This document shows, piece by piece, positions 42,259-51,771 of a stretch of DNA of 56,724 bases. Source of the DNA: an uncultured Clostridia bacterium (GTDB taxonomy: Bacteria > Bacillota > Clostridia > UBA1381); contig CALXRY010000228.1 in NCBI GenBank assembly GCA_944390955.1, positions 1 to 56,724 of the forward strand, written 5' to 3'. The notes beneath the pieces were generated by a model, which saw only the letters and a program-made list of their open reading frames with translations, was not told the DNA's origin and made no database searches. The translations under genes were made by a program, and so were the position numbers. Within the stretch, counting starts at the first letter, position 1. Every line of letters starts with the position of its first letter.

Positions 42259-44089
42259 AATCTATTATTTCTCCATTCCCAAGTCCGTAGGTCTCGTCAA
42301 GCTCGGCCACGCTCCCCTGCGGTATTATTTTATCCGGGAATGCAAATATCCTTAAGCTGCATTCAATACCGCCTTCCGAGGCCGCCGTGGCTATCATCGA
42401 GCCCATTCCTCCGATCTTTACGTTATCCTCTATTGTTATCACTTTGTGTGTCTTTTGCGCGCTTTTAATTATCGCTGCCGTATCCAGCGGCTTTATCGTC
42501 GGTACCGCTATGAGCTCGCAGGAAATACCGTCCTTCTCAAGCCCTGCGCATATCTCATCGGCCTTTTTGACCATACGCCCCGTTGCCACAACCGTAACAT
42601 CAGTACCCTCGCGCAGTATAAGCGCCTTGCCGTAGGCAAAATACGGCAGCATCCCGCCGTATTCCTCCGAACCCCTCGGATATCGTATCGCGATCGGTCC
42701 GTTATGAACATTTACGGCATAATCGAGCATCTGCTCGAATTCCGTCAAGCGACACGGTGATAATATACTCATATTGGGCATATGCGAAAGATACGAGATA
42801 TCGTATATCCCTTGATGCGTTTCGCCGTCCGCGCCGACAACCCCGGCTCTGTCAACCGGGAATACGACATGCAGATTCTGAAGACATACATCGTGCAGCG
42901 TCTGGTCATACGCCCTCTGCAGAAACGACGAATAAAGCGGTATCACCGGAATATAGCCTGCGGCGGCAAGCCCTGCTGCAAGCGTAACGCCGTGCTGCTC
43001 GGCTATCCCTACATCAAAGAACCTGTCCTTAAACTGCGATGCGAACCAGTCGAGCCCCGTACCGTTTGGCATTGCTCCTGTTATCGCCACTACCCTATCG
43101 TTAAAATCGGCTATCCTGCAAAGCGCGGCGCCAAAGCGCTCGCTGTACGTTTCCGAATGCTTTTCCGTTCTTCCCGTTTCTTTGTCAAATGCGCCGATGC
43201 CGTGGAATTTCTGAGGATTTGCCTCCGCATGGGCATAGCCCTTTCCCTTTTTAGTCATGACATGCAGGATTATCGGCTTTTTCTCGTCCTTTGCGTATTC
43301 AAGGCACGATATGAGAGAACGGAGGTCATGACCGTTTATCGGTCCCATATAAGTAAAGCCGAGATCGTCAAAAAGAGTTGTCGGTATCACCATCCGCCTT
43401 ACCCAGCGCTTTATATTCTTGAGAAGGTTTGCGGTCGCTTTGCCGCCTATAGGCACCTTTCTGAGGAATTCCTCAACCGCATGCTTTGAGCGGAAATAAA
43501 ACGGCGATATCCTCAGATTCCTGAGATGCTTTGAAACGGCGCCGACGTTTTTTGAAATAGACATCGCGTTGTCGTTAAGTATAAGGATAAGCGGTGTTTT
43601 TGCGTTTCCCGCGTCGTTCATCGCCTCATACATCATGCCGCCCGTAAGCGCACCGTCACCGAAAAGGGCTATTATATTATAATTTTCTTTATTTAAATCC
43701 CTTGCACGGGAAAAGCCGAGTGCCGCCGAGACAGACGTTGAGCTGTGTCCCGTATTGAAGCAGTCATATTCGCTTTCCGCGCGCTTCGGAAAGCCCGAAA
43801 GCCCGCAGAATTTTCTCAGCTCAGAAAAGCCGCCCTTCCTGCCTGTGAGTATCTTGTGCACATACGACTGATGTCCTACGTCAAAGACCAGCTTATCGGT
43901 CGGAAAATCGAAAACACGGTGCAGTGCGACCGTAAGCTCCACAACTCCAAGGTTTGAAGCAAGATGCCCTCCCGTTTTTGAAACATTGTCAATCAAAAAT
44001 TCCCTCAGCTCGGCGCAAAGCGGCTCCAACTCGTTAAAAGAAAGCGCCTTAAGGTCTGCCGGGGAATTTATTTTATCCAGAATACTCAT
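42221..44089 (-). CDS. dxs: 1-deoxy-D-xylulose-5-phosphate synthase
   Basis: Thiamine-diphosphate enzyme joining pyruvate and glyceraldehyde-3-phosphate; entry to the MEP pathway and to thiamine and pyridoxal synthesis. The 622-residue protein has DVGHQSYVHKILTGR, the ThDP motif GDGALTGGMMYEAMNDAGN, the transketolase-type GIAEQHGVTLAAGLA with catalytic Glu, and RYPRGS. The C-terminal domain ends GNGEIIDYVKNT. It starts at ATG 44089, with GAGG ahead, after a promoter and a GC-rich leader hairpin. Confidence 0.97.
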   Translation of the reverse strand: MSILDKINSPADLKALSFNELEPLCAELREFLIDNVSKTGGHLASNLGVVELTVALHRVFDFPTDKLVFDVGHQSYVHKILTGRKGGFSELRKFCGLSGFPKRAESEYDCFNTGHSSTSVSAALGFSRARDLNKENYNIIALFGDGALTGGMMYEAMNDAGNAKTPLILILNDNAMSISKNVGAVSKHLRNLRISPFYFRSKHAVEEFLRKVPIGGKATANLLKNIKRWVRRMVIPTTLFDDLGFTYMGPINGHDLRSLISCLEYAKDEKKPIILHVMTKKGKGYAHAEANPQKFHGIGAFDKETGRTEKHSETYSERFGAALCRIADFNDRVVAITGAMPNGTGLDWFASQFKDRFFDVGIAEQHGVTLAAGLAAAGYIPVIPLYSSFLQRAYDQTLHDVCLQNLHVVFPVDRAGVVGADGETHQGIYDISYLSHMPNMSILSPCRLTEFEQMLDYAVNVHNGPIAIRYPRGSEEYGGMLPYFAYGKALILREGTDVTVVATGRMVKKADEICAGLEKDGISCELIAVPTIKPLDTAAIIKSAQKTHKVITIEDNVKIGGMGSMIATAASEGGIECSLRIFAFPDKIIPQGSVAELDETYGLGNGEIIDYVKNTVRCSSDK

Positions 44090-44118
44090 TAAATTATAAA
44101 TCCTCTTTTCATACGTCC

Positions 44119-44142
44119 GCCGCCGCTCCTATGTGCGGCGGC
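44119..44142 (-). promoter_or_regulatory. Leader hairpin of dxs
   Basis: GCCGCCGC and GCGGCGGC form a perfect 8-bp GC-only stem with an 8-base loop in the dxs leader, about 30 bases ahead of the start. No T run follows on the minus strand. Confidence 0.5.
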
Positions 44143-44176
44143 CCTTCCAAAAATCGTATACCGCTATTTTAGGAGA

Positions 44177-44205
44177 ATTATATCATAATGCCGCCTAAAA
44201 GTCAA
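44177..44205 (-). promoter_or_regulatory. sigma-A promoter of the dxs operon
   Basis: TTGACT (44205-44200), 17-base spacer, TATAAT (44182-44177), minus strand. Leader of about 80 bases. Confidence 0.8.
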
Positions 44206-44279
44206 TTAAATAAGTATAAATAAAATATAAACAAACCACATCATAAGCCACGGAAAAGCCTGATTTAATCATATTTAGG

Positions 44280-44308
44280 TTGACTTATTATTTTAACTGT
44301 GATAAAAT
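44280..44308 (+). promoter_or_regulatory. sigma-A promoter of the lipoprotein / exporter operon
   Basis: TTGACT (44280-44285), 17-base spacer, TAAAAT (44303-44308). It lies 50 bases ahead of the lipoprotein start and may drive the genes up to lepA. Confidence 0.75.
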
Positions 44309-44358
44309 TTACTTATCGGACAAAAACGGCTCTGCATTAAAGGAAGGAGCAGACGAAA

Positions 44359-45138
44359 ATGAAAAAAAGGATCATAACGGCGGCTGTGCTTGCGCTTGCG
44401 CTCTGCGGCTGCATGAACAGCACCGCAAAAAAGGCGATGGAGGAGGCAAAGCTCTCCGCTGCCGCAGGGGATTATACAGCGGCGCTCAATTACGGAAATC
44501 TCTCTCTGCGTGAGGGCTGTAACAACCCGGAATTCATAGCGCTCGTAAACTGCCTTACAGCGTATGACAATGCAAAAAAGGCGCTTGAATCGGGTGATGT
44601 TGACTCTGCCGCTTCGGAGCATTCCGCCGCATCCGGGAACGACGACGGAACAATGACCGCCGCAATTTCGGAGCTCAGCCAATCGGTCGAGGAACGCAGA
44701 GCGGAGATAGACGAGGACAACACGGCTCTTGACAGCGTCGAGGAAAGGATATCGAAGGGATATTTGGCAACTGCACGGTCTGATCTCAGAGAAATAGACA
44801 GCTCGCGGCTTACGGAAACACAGAAGCAGCGCTTTGACGAGCTTGAAGCGCAGTCCGCCGAACCGGAGGAGTCCAAGACTACGCCGACCCCACGGCCATC
44901 CTCCGGCTCTGAAAACCGCAGCTATAAAGCGTATATAAGCGCCGAGGATGCCGAAAAAGCGGTGCGTCAAGAAATGAGCATCGACAATGACGCCGAATTT
45001 GAGATAATCGACAAGGGTGAATATTACCAGGTGAACGTCACTCAGTATTTTACCGATACCGACGGCAGCACCATAGTTGACGGCGTAGCCTGCAAGGTAG
45101 ACAAAAAAACCGGCGAAATATATGACCAGGCGGGCTGA
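44359..45138 (+). CDS. Lipoprotein with helical repeats and PepSY-like C-terminus, unknown
   Basis: 259 residues with a lipoprotein signal (KKRIITAAVLALALCGC, cleaved before a Cys at about 18). The mature part begins with short alpha-helical, TPR-like stretches (AMEEAKLSAAAGDYTAALNY, then NAKKALESGDVDSAASEHSA), continues with a charged helical region (about 110-165), a Pro/Ser/Thr linker (about 170-190, TTPTPRPSSGSEN) and a C-terminal domain (about 193-259, ISAEDAEKAVRQEMSIDND) resembling PepSY-type folds. AAGGAG precedes the ATG. First gene of a plus-strand run with the next protein and a polysaccharide exporter; the link to export is positional only. Confidence 0.7.
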   Translation: MKKRIITAAVLALALCGCMNSTAKKAMEEAKLSAAAGDYTAALNYGNLSLREGCNNPEFIALVNCLTAYDNAKKALESGDVDSAASEHSAASGNDDGTMTAAISELSQSVEERRAEIDEDNTALDSVEERISKGYLATARSDLREIDSSRLTETQKQRFDELEAQSAEPEESKTTPTPRPSSGSENRSYKAYISAEDAEKAVRQEMSIDNDAEFEIIDKGEYYQVNVTQYFTDTDGSTIVDGVACKVDKKTGEIYDQAG

Positions 45139-45161
45139 CCCCGCGGAACGGAGACTGATCT

Positions 45162-46514
45162 ATGACAAAACTTAAAAAGCCGCTAATAATCGCTGCGGCA
45201 ATAATAGCCGTATGCGGCGCTGTTGTCGCCGCGGCGGCGTTTAACATCGACAAAATACTTATGCGTATATCGCCGGAGCTCTATCTTGGCTATATAGCGG
45301 TCAACACAATGAACGAGCTCGACAGTGAGCTTGCCATGATAGACGAGGCTATGCCTGACATTCCGAAGCTTTCCGAGAGTCACTCGCTGGGGTTTACGCT
45401 CGATACTGAGGACACACAGCTGTCACTCACGGAGGACTACAACAAGGATGCACCGTCAGTCGTTTTTACCGGCATATACAACGATATAAATTTCGACGGG
45501 TATATAAACAATACCGAGACGGCACTCTGTCTGCCGTCGTTGCTTGACGTGTACTTCACGTTTTCAACGCAGGATTTCGGCAATGAATTTGTTGACGGCG
45601 GCGGAAATAATCTGCTGCCTATAGGCGTACCGCGCGGACTTGATCTGACACTTCCTTCCGGAAACGACAGTGGAGAGATACTCTCCCGCGGACAGCTAAT
45701 AAATTTTGCACGCACGATATCGGAAGACGCGGAGATACGTCACGATTCCGGCGATGATTATTTTTTGATATTACGAGGCGAGAACGTCAAAACGGCGCTC
45801 CGCGATCTTGTAACGGCGATGCTTTCAAGCGACATCCTCAAGCAGCGCCTTGAGCGTATAGACAATATACTTAATATAGGGCTCGATAGCTACGGAGAAT
45901 ATCTCCTGTCGCTCATAGACAGCATGGAGCCCGGTGAAACGCTTGCAGTAAAATATACGCAGACGAAAAATTACGTTTCCCGGATAGAGGCCGAGCTACC
46001 GTTCCCCGACAGCACTCTGACGCTGCTTGCGGACAGCCGCGGGGCAAGGCTGCTTGATGATTATACGATAAGCGTGATAAGCGAGAGCGGCGGTTCACAG
46101 GTCGGCATTGAATACAGCCGAAACGGAAACAGGATGTTTGCTGACGAAGAAAAAACAGACGCTGTTGAGTGCAGAGTTATTTTCGGAGGCGAGGAGCTCC
46201 TGCGTTTAGGCTATGAAACGGTATTCGACAAAAACAATACAGGCTTCTCCGGGAGCTTTGAGCTGCTTACGAATTTTCTCGGTACATCCGAAATATCGGG
46301 TGATCTCAGCGGCGCTCCGGCAGTCGACAGAGACTGGGCAAGCGGAATGTATATAGACATAACGAATATAGTTGATTCCGGCGGCAGTCCCGGGACGTGC
46401 TCTGTGCAGCTCATGCAGCCGATGAATTTACAGACTGCCGAAAGAGACAAATATCCGTTCAGCGAGCTGAATCTTGACGATATATCATCGCTGCTCGAGC
46501 TGATGCAAAGATAA
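45162..46514 (+). CDS. Membrane-anchored exported protein of unknown function
   Basis: 450 residues with one N-terminal membrane helix (about 7-28, LIIAAAIIAVCGAVVAAAAF) and a long extracytoplasmic part without recognisable catalytic motif. The body alternates beta-rich segments (VVFTGIYNDINFDGYINNTE, LTLLADSRGARLLDDYTIS, FGGEELLRLGYETVFD) with helices (VKTALRDLVTAMLSSDILKQ), a layout similar to clostridial proteins that resemble lipoprotein carriers, but similarity is not strong enough to name. It begins 23 bases after the lipoprotein and ends 22 before the ABC permease, so all four may act at the cell surface. Confidence 0.65.
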   Translation: MTKLKKPLIIAAAIIAVCGAVVAAAAFNIDKILMRISPELYLGYIAVNTMNELDSELAMIDEAMPDIPKLSESHSLGFTLDTEDTQLSLTEDYNKDAPSVVFTGIYNDINFDGYINNTETALCLPSLLDVYFTFSTQDFGNEFVDGGGNNLLPIGVPRGLDLTLPSGNDSGEILSRGQLINFARTISEDAEIRHDSGDDYFLILRGENVKTALRDLVTAMLSSDILKQRLERIDNILNIGLDSYGEYLLSLIDSMEPGETLAVKYTQTKNYVSRIEAELPFPDSTLTLLADSRGARLLDDYTISVISESGGSQVGIEYSRNGNRMFADEEKTDAVECRVIFGGEELLRLGYETVFDKNNTGFSGSFELLTNFLGTSEISGDLSGAPAVDRDWASGMYIDITNIVDSGGSPGTCSVQLMQPMNLQTAERDKYPFSELNLDDISSLLELMQR

Positions 46515-46536
46515 CAAACAGGAAGGAGATATCGCT

Positions 46537-47382
46537 TTGCAGGATGAATGGACAACGGTCATAAAGCCCAAAACGGGCTGGTTTGACATTAATCTAAAGG
46601 AAATATGGTACTACCGCGACCTGATATATATGTTCCTCAAACGGAACTTTACAAGCTCATACAAGCAGACGATACTCGGACCGCTGTGGTTTCTGATCAC
46701 TCCGCTCATGACGTCGTCGATGTTCACGGTCGTATTCGGTCAGATCGCGCAGATCTCGACCGACGGCGTACCGCAGTTTTTATTCTATATGGCGGGAAAT
46801 ACTGCGTGGTCGTATTTTTCAACGTGCCTCACCTCGACCTCGGCGACGTTTACCGGCAATGCGGGACTGTTTGGCAAAGTATACTTCCCGAGGCTCGTCA
46901 CTCCTATCACGACGGTCATTTATGCGCTGCTGTCGTTTTTTATACAGCTTGTGCTGATGCTGATACTGATGGCGTTTTTTGTATTCGTCCGCGGAGAGGC
47001 GATACGGCCGAATATATGGCTGCTGCTTGTGCCGCTTATGGTTATTCAGATGGCGATGCTCGGGCTCGGAGTGGGTATAATAATCTCGTCGCTCACGACT
47101 AAATACCGCGATCTTTCGATACTCGTGGGCTTCGGCGTGAGCCTCTGGATGTACGCGACCCCGATAGTATACCCGATGTCTCAGGTACCGGAGTTTTTGC
47201 AGGGTATAATAAAGCTCAACCCGATGGCGCCTATCGTAAACAATTTCAGATACGCCTTTCTCGGGAGCGGCACGCCCGAGATCGGCTCGTGGCTTCTGAG
47301 CATGGCGGTGACGGCCGTATTTTTATTCTTTGGAGTTATACTGTTTTCAAGAGTAGAAAAGACCTTTATGGACACAGTGTAA
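46537..47382 (+). CDS. ABC-2 type polysaccharide export permease (Wzm/TagG-like)
   Basis: 281 residues, six membrane helices. Signatures: KEIWYYRDLIYMFLKRNF near the start, YKQTILGPLWFLITPLMTSS (about 42-62), VVFGQIAQISTDGVPQFLFY, and a C-terminal LWMYATPIVYPMSQVPEFL followed by LNPMAPIVNNFRYAFLG. It forms the channel with the next gene and exports lipid-linked polysaccharide across the membrane. It begins with TTG at 46537, with GGAAGGAG 8 bases ahead; the ATG at about 46543 is out of frame. Usually such pairs sit in glycosyltransferase clusters; none is seen here. Confidence 0.93.
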   Translation: MQDEWTTVIKPKTGWFDINLKEIWYYRDLIYMFLKRNFTSSYKQTILGPLWFLITPLMTSSMFTVVFGQIAQISTDGVPQFLFYMAGNTAWSYFSTCLTSTSATFTGNAGLFGKVYFPRLVTPITTVIYALLSFFIQLVLMLILMAFFVFVRGEAIRPNIWLLLVPLMVIQMAMLGLGVGIIISSLTTKYRDLSILVGFGVSLWMYATPIVYPMSQVPEFLQGIIKLNPMAPIVNNFRYAFLGSGTPEIGSWLLSMAVTAVFLFFGVILFSRVEKTFMDTV

Positions 47383-47409
47383 CAGCAGCATCAAAACGGA
47401 GAATCGATA

Positions 47410-48678
47410 ATGAGCGAAACTGTAATAAAGATAGATCATGTGACAAAGCAGTACCGCCTCGGCACCATCGGCGGTGGAACGCTGCAGGGGGATCTCCAGA
47501 GCTGGTGGGCACGTATCCGCCACAAAGAGGACCCAAACCTTAAAATAGGGCAAAAGGCCTACAAGAAAAACGAAAAGTTCCTCGCCCTCGACGACATATC
47601 GCTCGAGGTGCACAAGGGCGAAACGCTCGGGCTTATCGGACGCAACGGCGCAGGGAAATCAACAACGCTAAAGCTCCTTTCGAGAGTGACCGCGCCCACC
47701 GAGGGGAACATATACATAAAAGGGAAAATATCGAGCATGCTTGAAGTAGGCACGGGCTTTCATCCGGAGCTTACCGGGCGCGAAAATATATATCTTAACG
47801 GCGCGATACTCGGCATGAAGCGCGCCGAGGTAACAAAAAAAATAGACGATATAATAGAATTCAGCGAATGCGAGCAGTTTATAGACACGCCTGTAAAGCG
47901 CTATTCCTCGGGAATGTTCGTGAAGCTTGCGTTTGCGGTGGCTGCGCATCTTGACAGCGACATACTCATAATGGACGAGGTGCTTGCCGTAGGCGATATG
48001 AAATTCCAGAAAAAATGCATCGACAAGATGCTAAGCATCGCAAAAAATTCGGGACGCACGATAATCTATGTGAGCCATAACATGAACACAGTACGCCAGC
48101 TTTGCAGCCGCTGCGCCGTGATGAGCAAGGGAAAGATAATATTTGACGGAGATACCGAAAAGGCTATAGACCTGTATCTTTCCTCTGCAGACGACGAGCT
48201 GCTGCTCTATAATGACTATTCCAAGACCTACCGCCCGAATTTCCTTACCGCTAAGGTCAGGATGCTTGACCTCGAAATCCTAAACAGAGACAGCCTGCTC
48301 GTAAAGGACGGCGAGAGGATAGATTTCAGGATACACTTCAGGGCCGAGGAGGACATAGACGGACTGTGTCTCAGGATGATGGTGCACAACGCCGACCAGA
48401 GCCCTATCGCAACGGCCTGCGCAACTAAATTTGCGTCATGCCGCAAGGGCGAGATATTCTCAAAGGAATTTTCGATGGATGTTTCATGGCTTTCGGGCGG
48501 CAGATATAAAATACTTATGGCCGCATACGAAACGGACGAGCTCGGCAGCGTCTTTGACGCGGACGCGGTATGGCCGGCGTTTATTTTTGACCGTGAAAAG
48601 CGGTCGAAGCTCGACTGGAAATCACGCTATTACGGTGATTTTGAGCTGCCCGAGCTAAAAATTATCAAACGAGGATGA
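47410..48678 (+). CDS. ABC transporter ATP-binding protein, polysaccharide export (Wzt-like)
   Basis: 422 residues, partner of the permease. The N-terminal 255 residues form the ATPase: Walker A GRNGAGKST (77-85), signature YSSGMFVKLAFAVAAH (165-180), Walker B ILIMDEVLAVGD (185-196) and the switch His in VSHNMNTVRQ. A C-terminal domain (about 265-420, FRIHFRAEEDIDGLCLRMMV, FSMDVSWLSGGRYKILMAAY) matches the Wzt carbohydrate-binding domain that recognises the finished polymer end, so the cargo is likely a capped O-antigen-like polymer. ATG 47410, spaced 27 bases from the permease. Confidence 0.94.
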   Translation: MSETVIKIDHVTKQYRLGTIGGGTLQGDLQSWWARIRHKEDPNLKIGQKAYKKNEKFLALDDISLEVHKGETLGLIGRNGAGKSTTLKLLSRVTAPTEGNIYIKGKISSMLEVGTGFHPELTGRENIYLNGAILGMKRAEVTKKIDDIIEFSECEQFIDTPVKRYSSGMFVKLAFAVAAHLDSDILIMDEVLAVGDMKFQKKCIDKMLSIAKNSGRTIIYVSHNMNTVRQLCSRCAVMSKGKIIFDGDTEKAIDLYLSSADDELLLYNDYSKTYRPNFLTAKVRMLDLEILNRDSLLVKDGERIDFRIHFRAEEDIDGLCLRMMVHNADQSPIATACATKFASCRKGEIFSKEFSMDVSWLSGGRYKILMAAYETDELGSVFDADAVWPAFIFDREKRSKLDWKSRYYGDFELPELKIIKRG

Positions 48679-48684
48679 CAGCAG

Positions 48685-49698
48685 ATGGCATATAAAAAAA
48701 AGAATTCTGAGCTGCCCGAGCTTAAGCGGCAGATAAAGGAAAACAAATTGAAGCCACTGTATCTTTTTTACGGGACTGAAACGTTCCTAAAGGAAACGTA
48801 TATAAAGGCGATACGCGATGCAGTCCCCGACAACGGCTTTGAGGAATTTAACCATATAACGCTTAAGGGCCCCGACGTAACGCTGTCCGAATACGACGAC
48901 GCATGGGAGAGCTTCCCGATGATGGCGGAAAAAAAGCTACTCTATATAAGCGGCAGCGGGATATTCAAGTCCGCAACAGAGGAAAAAAAGGAATTTTGGA
49001 AGGAGAAGCTTTCGCGCTGTCCCGATGATATGGTGGTTATCTTTGACGAGGTATCTGTAGACAAGCGCAGCGTTTTGTACAAGGCTCTTGTACAAAATGG
49101 TATGGCGATAGAGTTTGAGACGCCCGACGACAACGACCTTGTCACATTCGTAACCGGACGGTGTCTGAGAGCGCACAAAAAAATACGCCGTGAAAATGCC
49201 CAGCATATCGTCATGATGTGCGGCGACAGCCTGCAAAGCCTTGTGAATGAGCTTGATAAGCTGTTCGATTACTGCAGCGGCGAGATCACACGGAGCGACA
49301 TTGACAGCGTCGTTTCAAAAAGCCTCAGCATAAGGATATTTGATCTTACGGACGGTATCATGGACCACGACGCAAAAAAGGCCATGAATGTGCTGACCGA
49401 GTTCCGGAACGGCAATGAAAGCGCGTTCGGAGTGATGTACCTTATATACTCTAACGTAAAAAAAATATTGCAGACGAAGCTGACAGGCAGCACCGACCCG
49501 AAGGCCGTAGCCGCCGCTATAGGCGGTAGCTCGTTCATAGCGAAAAAATATATAGCCGGTGCGTCGGGCTTCAGCGAGGGCGCACTGACGCGCATGGTCA
49601 TGCGCATTCCCGAAATAGATTACGAGATAAAGCAGGGAAAGACAGACGAATGGACGGCGCTGGAGCAATATGTCGCCGAAGCACTTTATTACAATTAA
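48685..49698 (+). CDS. holA: DNA polymerase III delta subunit HolA
   Basis: 337 residues. Opens the beta clamp as part of the clamp loader. Typical features: [20 protein letters not shown] (about 23-42), an AAA+-like N-terminal domain with [19 protein letters not shown], the sensor-like [19 protein letters not shown] helix, and [21 protein letters not shown]-terminal helical collar follows. GAGG lies 7 bases ahead of ATG 48685. It follows the ABC gene by 6 bases and precedes lepA, so it is transcribed with both. Confidence 0.93.
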   Translation: MAYKKKNSELPELKRQIKENKLKPLYLFYGTETFLKETYIKAIRDAVPDNGFEEFNHITLKGPDVTLSEYDDAWESFPMMAEKKLLYISGSGIFKSATEEKKEFWKEKLSRCPDDMVVIFDEVSVDKRSVLYKALVQNGMAIEFETPDDNDLVTFVTGRCLRAHKKIRRENAQHIVMMCGDSLQSLVNELDKLFDYCSGEITRSDIDSVVSKSLSIRIFDLTDGIMDHDAKKAMNVLTEFRNGNESAFGVMYLIYSNVKKILQTKLTGSTDPKAVAAAIGGSSFIAKKYIAGASGFSEGALTRMVMRIPEIDYEIKQGKTDEWTALEQYVAEALYYN

Positions 49699-49729
49699 TA
49701 TAAATATTTATTCAACAGGAGAATGTAAA

Positions 49730-51538
49730 ATGCCAAATCCCAGACAGGAGAAAATACGTAATTTCTGTATAATAGCACATATAGACCACGGAAAGTCAAC
49801 GCTTGCCGACAGGCTGCTCGAGCTTACCGGAGAAGTCACGGAGCGCGACATGGAGGAGCAGCTGCTCGATAATATGGACCTTGAGCGCGAGCGCGGCATA
49901 ACGATAAAGGCGCATGCCGTGCGTCTCAAATACAAGCGCGCCGACGGCGAAATATACACGCTGAATCTTATCGACACACCCGGGCACGTCGACTTCAATT
50001 ATGAGGTCTCAAGAAGCCTCGCCGCCTGCGAGGGAGCGATACTCATAGTCGACGCATCGCAGGGAATAGAGGCTCAGACGCTTGCAAACACATACCTTGC
50101 AATAGACCACGACCTTGAGGTGGTTCCGGTAATAAACAAGATAGACCTGCCGTCGGCTCAGCCGGAGGTGGCTATCCGAGAAATAGAGGACGTTATCGGC
50201 ATACCCGCCGAGGGCGCGCCGTGCGTAAGTGCAAAAACGGGGCTTAATGTAGAGTTGGTGCTTGACGAGATAGTAGAAAAAATACCGGCTCCCGAGGGCG
50301 ATGAAAACGCGCCGCTGCAGGCCCTTATATTCGACTCTTATTACGACAGCTACAGGGGCGTTATAGTTTACGTAAGGGTCAAGGAGGGCTCTTTAAAGCC
50401 CGGTCAGAGGATAAAGATGATGGCTACAGGCGCGGAATTTGACGTTGTCGAGGTAGGCGCGATGCATCCCTCGGGGCTTATCCCGACGGACGGGCTGTAT
50501 GCCGGCGATGTCGGATATATCGCGGCAAGCATCAAAAATATACAAGATACGCGCGTCGGAGATACGGTCACAACCGTAAAAAATCCAGCGGCAGAGCCGC
50601 TCCCGGGCTACAAAAAGGTAAATCCGATGGTATACTGCGGTATCTATCCGGCCGACGGAGCGCAGTATGAGGACCTGAAAGAGGCGCTTTTAAAGCTGCA
50701 GCTAAACGACGCCGCTCTGATGTTCGAGGCGGAGACCTCAGCGGCTCTCGGCTTCGGTTTCCGCTGCGGCTTTCTCGGACTGCTTCATCTTGAGATAATC
50801 CAGGAAAGGCTCGAGCGCGAATATAACCTTGACCTTGTTACGACTGCACCGAGCGTTATTTACAAGGTCCACAAGACGAATGGCGAGATGGTCTGGTGTG
50901 ACAATCCCACAAACCTTCCCGACCCTGCCGAGATAGATTATATGGAGGAGCCCATGGTAAAGGCGTCGATAATGGTCCCGAAGGATTACGTCGGCAACGT
51001 CATGGAGCTTTGTCAGGAGCGTCGCGGAATATACAAAGATATGACGTACATGGATGAAACGCGTGCTGAGATATTCTACGAGCTGCCGCTAAATGAGATA
51101 ATATACGATTTCTTCGACGCGCTGAAATCCCGCACAAAGGGCTACGCATCGTTTGACTATGAGCTGTGCGGCTACGCAAAAAGCGACCTTGTAAAGCTTG
51201 ATATCCTGCTCAACGGAGAGCTGGTCGACGCACTATCGTTCATAGTCCACAAGGACAGCGCCTATGCAAGAGGGCGCAGAATGGCAGAAAAACTAAAAGA
51301 GGTAATTCCCCGTCAGCTTTTCGAGGTGCCGATACAGGCAGCGATAGGCTCAACGATAATCGCCCGTGAAACTGTCTGTGCCATGCGCAAGGACGTGCTT
51401 GCAAAATGCTACGGCGGAGATATAACGAGAAAGAAAAAGCTGCTTGAAAAGCAGAAGGAAGGAAAGAAACGCATGCGTCAGGTAGGCAACGTGGAGGTTC
51501 CGCAGGAGGCGTTCATGTCGGTACTGAAGCTAGATTAA
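49730..51538 (+). CDS. lepA: Elongation factor 4 (LepA) GTPase
   Basis: 602 residues, the usual LepA length. Ribosome-dependent GTPase that back-translocates or assists ribosome function under stress. G domain: [15 protein letters not shown] (G1), [13 protein letters not shown] (G2), [20 protein letters not shown] (G3), [11 protein letters not shown] (G4), SAKTG (G5). The LepA-specific C-terminal domain ends with [19 protein letters not shown] and [13 protein letters not shown]. The ATG at 49730 is chosen because ACAGGAG precedes it and it gives the canonical N-terminus; an in-frame start at 49670 lies inside holA. Confidence 0.97.
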   Translation: MPNPRQEKIRNFCIIAHIDHGKSTLADRLLELTGEVTERDMEEQLLDNMDLERERGITIKAHAVRLKYKRADGEIYTLNLIDTPGHVDFNYEVSRSLAACEGAILIVDASQGIEAQTLANTYLAIDHDLEVVPVINKIDLPSAQPEVAIREIEDVIGIPAEGAPCVSAKTGLNVELVLDEIVEKIPAPEGDENAPLQALIFDSYYDSYRGVIVYVRVKEGSLKPGQRIKMMATGAEFDVVEVGAMHPSGLIPTDGLYAGDVGYIAASIKNIQDTRVGDTVTTVKNPAAEPLPGYKKVNPMVYCGIYPADGAQYEDLKEALLKLQLNDAALMFEAETSAALGFGFRCGFLGLLHLEIIQERLEREYNLDLVTTAPSVIYKVHKTNGEMVWCDNPTNLPDPAEIDYMEEPMVKASIMVPKDYVGNVMELCQERRGIYKDMTYMDETRAEIFYELPLNEIIYDFFDALKSRTKGYASFDYELCGYAKSDLVKLDILLNGELVDALSFIVHKDSAYARGRRMAEKLKEVIPRQLFEVPIQAAIGSTIIARETVCAMRKDVLAKCYGGDITRKKKLLEKQKEGKKRMRQVGNVEVPQEAFMSVLKLD

Positions 51539-51564
51539 AAACGAACAAGATATGCCGCAGCAGC

Positions 51565-51597
51565 ACAAAGCACCCTGCAAAAAACAGGGTGCTTTGT
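51565..51597 (+). terminator. Terminator after lepA
   Basis: ACAAAGCACCCTG pairs perfectly with CAGGGTGCTTTGT around a 7-base loop, 27 bases past the lepA stop. It closes the run that began with the lipoprotein gene. Confidence 0.85.
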
Positions 51598-51771
51598 AGT
51601 ATATTAAGGTATCTATGATGATTGGCTTAGGATATGTGTTTGGTAAAATAATACTTGATAATGATATAAGAGCCTGTATATCTTATTATGCCTACAGCAC
51701 TTTTTTAATTTTTAATCCCATCCCATTACCATCCTTTTTTCATATGCCCCGGTTCTTCCTTCCACATGCCC

